From an uncultured Gammaproteobacteria bacterium (GTDB lineage: Bacteria > Pseudomonadota > Gammaproteobacteria > Magnimaribacterales > Magnimaribacteraceae), in contig CAJWKH010000003.1 of the NCBI GenBank assembly GCA_913042085.1, positions 1 through 43,399 of the forward strand: a stretch of 43,399 bases of DNA. Direction: 5' to 3'. Made by a program: the position numbers and the translations under genes. The notes beneath the pieces are model-generated. The model saw nothing but the letters and a program-made list of their open reading frames with translations. It was not told the DNA's origin and did not search any database. Shown here piece by piece: positions 41,929 to 43,399 of this stretch. The first letter of the stretch is position 1. The number at the start of each line of letters is the position of its first letter.

Positions 41929-43399
41929 GTGAGAAAAAGAAAATTCTGGGGATGGGGTTATGCTGATGAATTACTTTCTGCAGAGGAAGAAAAGAATATT
42001 GATTCTAGAATAGCCAAAACCTTCCAGTTAGATGACATAGAAACTTTGCCTATACCTAAAGTCGAAGATATAGACTTACCTAAGCCTCGCCTAGTTGCTC
42101 CATCAACACTTGTAAAAGTTATATCTGAAGATAAAGAAGAAAGGCTTAATCACACTTACGGAAAATCTTTTCCTGACGCCGCTAGATCTTTATTAAGAGA
42201 TTTCTCTTCACCTCCTGATTTGGTCGCTTTTCCTAATACAGAGGATGAGCTTATCAATGTTATGGACTGGTGTGACGAAAGCAATATTGCAGTCATTCCT
42301 TATGGTGGTGGTTCAAGCGTCTGTGGAGGCGTAGAAACCCAAGTGGGCGATTCTTATTCAGGAGTTGTTTCTCTTGATTTAAGAAACTTAAATAAAATTA
42401 TAGAAATAGATAGGGAAAGCAGAAGTGCAAGAATACAAGCAGGTATCTTAGGGCCTGACTTAGAGTCTAATTTAAAGAAAGAAAATCTTACGATGAGGCA
42501 TTATCCCCAAAGTTTTGAATTTTCTACTTTGGGTGGGTGGATAGCTACACGTTCGGGAGGACATTATGCAACCCTATACACACATATAGACGACTTCGTT
42601 GAATCAACAAGAATGGTAACTCCATCGGGAGTTTTAGAAAGTCGAAGATTACCAGGATCTGGTGCTGGACCAAGCCCAGATAGATTAACTATAGGTTCTG
42701 AGGGAATATTAGGAGTAATCACTGAAGCTTCGATGAGACTGCAAGATCGACCTACCTTTAGGGCTTCAACGAGTGTTGAATTTGCTGATTATAAGGATGC
42801 CTTGAATGCTTTAAGACAGATAAGCCAATCAGGTTTATTTCCTGCTAATTGCAGACTGCTGGATAGTAGCGAAGCCGTGATGAATGGTGCAGGTGATGGA
42901 TCAAAGCACATCCTTATACTTGCATTTGAATCTGCTGATCACGATAAAACGGCTGCATTGAAAAGAGCATTAGAAATTTGCTCTGACAATAATGGATTAT
43001 ATGAAGAACCAGATAGTAATAAGAAAGATGCACATAGAACTGGATCTTCAGGAAACTGGAGAAGTAGTTTTATTAAAGCTCCTTACTTCAGGGAAAGCTT
43101 TACTAGGAGAGGAATAATTCAAGATACTTTTGAGACTTCGATTACCTGGGAAAGAGCGCATTCGTTTATAACAGAAATAAAAAGTGATATTTCTAAAACG
43201 ATAGAACAGATTTCAGGAAAGCCCTCTTTAGTAACTTGTAGGATAACTCATAGCTACCCTGATGGATTGGCTCCTTACTTTACATTTGGTGCCTTTGCTA
43301 AACCTTCCACAATGATTGATATTTGGAGAGAGATAAAACTAGCCACTAATGAAATATGTATTTCTAAAGGTGGTACTGTAACGCATCATCATGCAGTAG
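41929..43399 (+). CDS. FAD-linked oxidase, alkyl-DHAP-synthase-like (3' end outside window)
   Basis: Not in the ORF track because it runs off the end. From GTG 41929 the frame is open for 490 codons; the SD-like AGGGGGA is close upstream. The N-terminus reads KRKFWGWGYADELL, then a VAO/GlcD-type FAD domain with VIPYGGGSSVCGG (about residues 123-135), FSTLGGWIATRSGGHYATLY (about 198-217) and LTIGSEGILGVITEA. It breaks off at THHHAV, matching the His-rich catalytic motif of alkyldihydroxyacetonephosphate synthase. That enzyme swaps an acyl for an alkyl chain to start ether-lipid synthesis; bacterial homologues may have other oxidase roles. The 98-nt divergent gap upstream probably holds both promoters. 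Confidence 0.85.
   Translation, partial: MRKRKFWGWGYADELLSAEEEKNIDSRIAKTFQLDDIETLPIPKVEDIDLPKPRLVAPSTLVKVISEDKEERLNHTYGKSFPDAARSLLRDFSSPPDLVAFPNTEDELINVMDWCDESNIAVIPYGGGSSVCGGVETQVGDSYSGVVSLDLRNLNKIIEIDRESRSARIQAGILGPDLESNLKKENLTMRHYPQSFEFSTLGGWIATRSGGHYATLYTHIDDFVESTRMVTPSGVLESRRLPGSGAGPSPDRLTIGSEGILGVITEASMRLQDRPTFRASTSVEFADYKDALNALRQISQSGLFPANCRLLDSSEAVMNGAGDGSKHILILAFESADHDKTAALKRALEICSDNNGLYEEPDSNKKDAHRTGSSGNWRSSFIKAPYFRESFTRRGIIQDTFETSITWERAHSFITEIKSDISKTIEQISGKPSLVTCRITHSYPDGLAPYFTFGAFAKPSTMIDIWREIKLATNEICISKGGTVTHHHAV

Noticed and set aside
1-43399. Mobile elements, CRISPR arrays, prophage or tRNA-linked islands
   Set aside because: No transposase, integrase, direct-repeat array or tRNA-like sequence was seen by reading the window; composition looks uniform.

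Overview
The window looks like chromosomal DNA from a streamlined, AT-rich marine gammaproteobacterium. The best guess is a SAR86-like lineage. This is inference from low GC, very tight gene packing (overlaps and 3-10 nt gaps), three large TonB-dependent receptors, a TPR-sulfotransferase and the gammaproteobacterial tesA/ybbA/ybbP arrangement. No taxonomic marker gene is present. I see no rRNA, tRNA, CRISPR array, insertion sequence or prophage.

Layout. 1-1929: 3' part of a TonB-dependent receptor with a terminator. 2027-5628: TPR-sulfotransferase followed by a BCCT quaternary-amine transporter. 5698-9644: a dimethylglycine/sarcosine-dehydrogenase-like flavoprotein fused to a GcvT domain, and a DmdA-like GcvT-fold protein, closed by a strong terminator. 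9794-15726: SDR, BKACE (dehydrocarnitine cleavage type), a fusion of L-carnitine dehydrogenase with a betainyl-CoA thioesterase, an MFS carrier, an alpha/beta hydrolase and a degenerate shikimate-kinase-like protein. 19059-15730 (minus): M28 peptidase, limonene-epoxide-hydrolase-like protein and crotonase. 19153-20245: Rid-family protein and CPBP protease. 20390-23266: second receptor. 26411-23320 (minus): YbbA/YbbP-type ABC pair, divergent from tesA. 27190-28553: short AMP nucleosidase and YciB. 28698-31709: third receptor. 31803-33209: pyruvate kinase. 33249-41158: a colinear cluster of nitrilase, two secreted proteins of unknown function, a DUF6152-like protein, a cytochrome c, a pair of related membrane proteins, a GPH-type symporter and a fused Gfo/Idh/MocA-aldo/keto reductase. 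41212-41433: a probable free-standing structured RNA. 41830-41432 (minus): cupin. 41929-end: alkyl-DHAP-synthase-like flavoprotein running off the window.

How the genes fit together. The region from about 4.1 to 14.2 kb reads as a near-complete route from carnitine to glycine: uptake (BCCT), oxidation to 3-dehydrocarnitine, cleavage with acetyl-CoA to betainyl-CoA plus acetoacetate, thioester hydrolysis to glycine betaine, then demethylation with C1 units passed to tetrahydrofolate. The usual first betaine-demethylation enzymes (Rieske GbcAB or BHMT) are not in the window, and the DmdA-like protein is the obvious candidate to fill that step. The 33-41 kb cluster combines exported proteins, a c-type cytochrome, paired membrane proteins with a shared His motif, a sugar-type symporter and a two-domain redox enzyme. 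It looks like an uncharacterised catabolic or periplasmic redox module.
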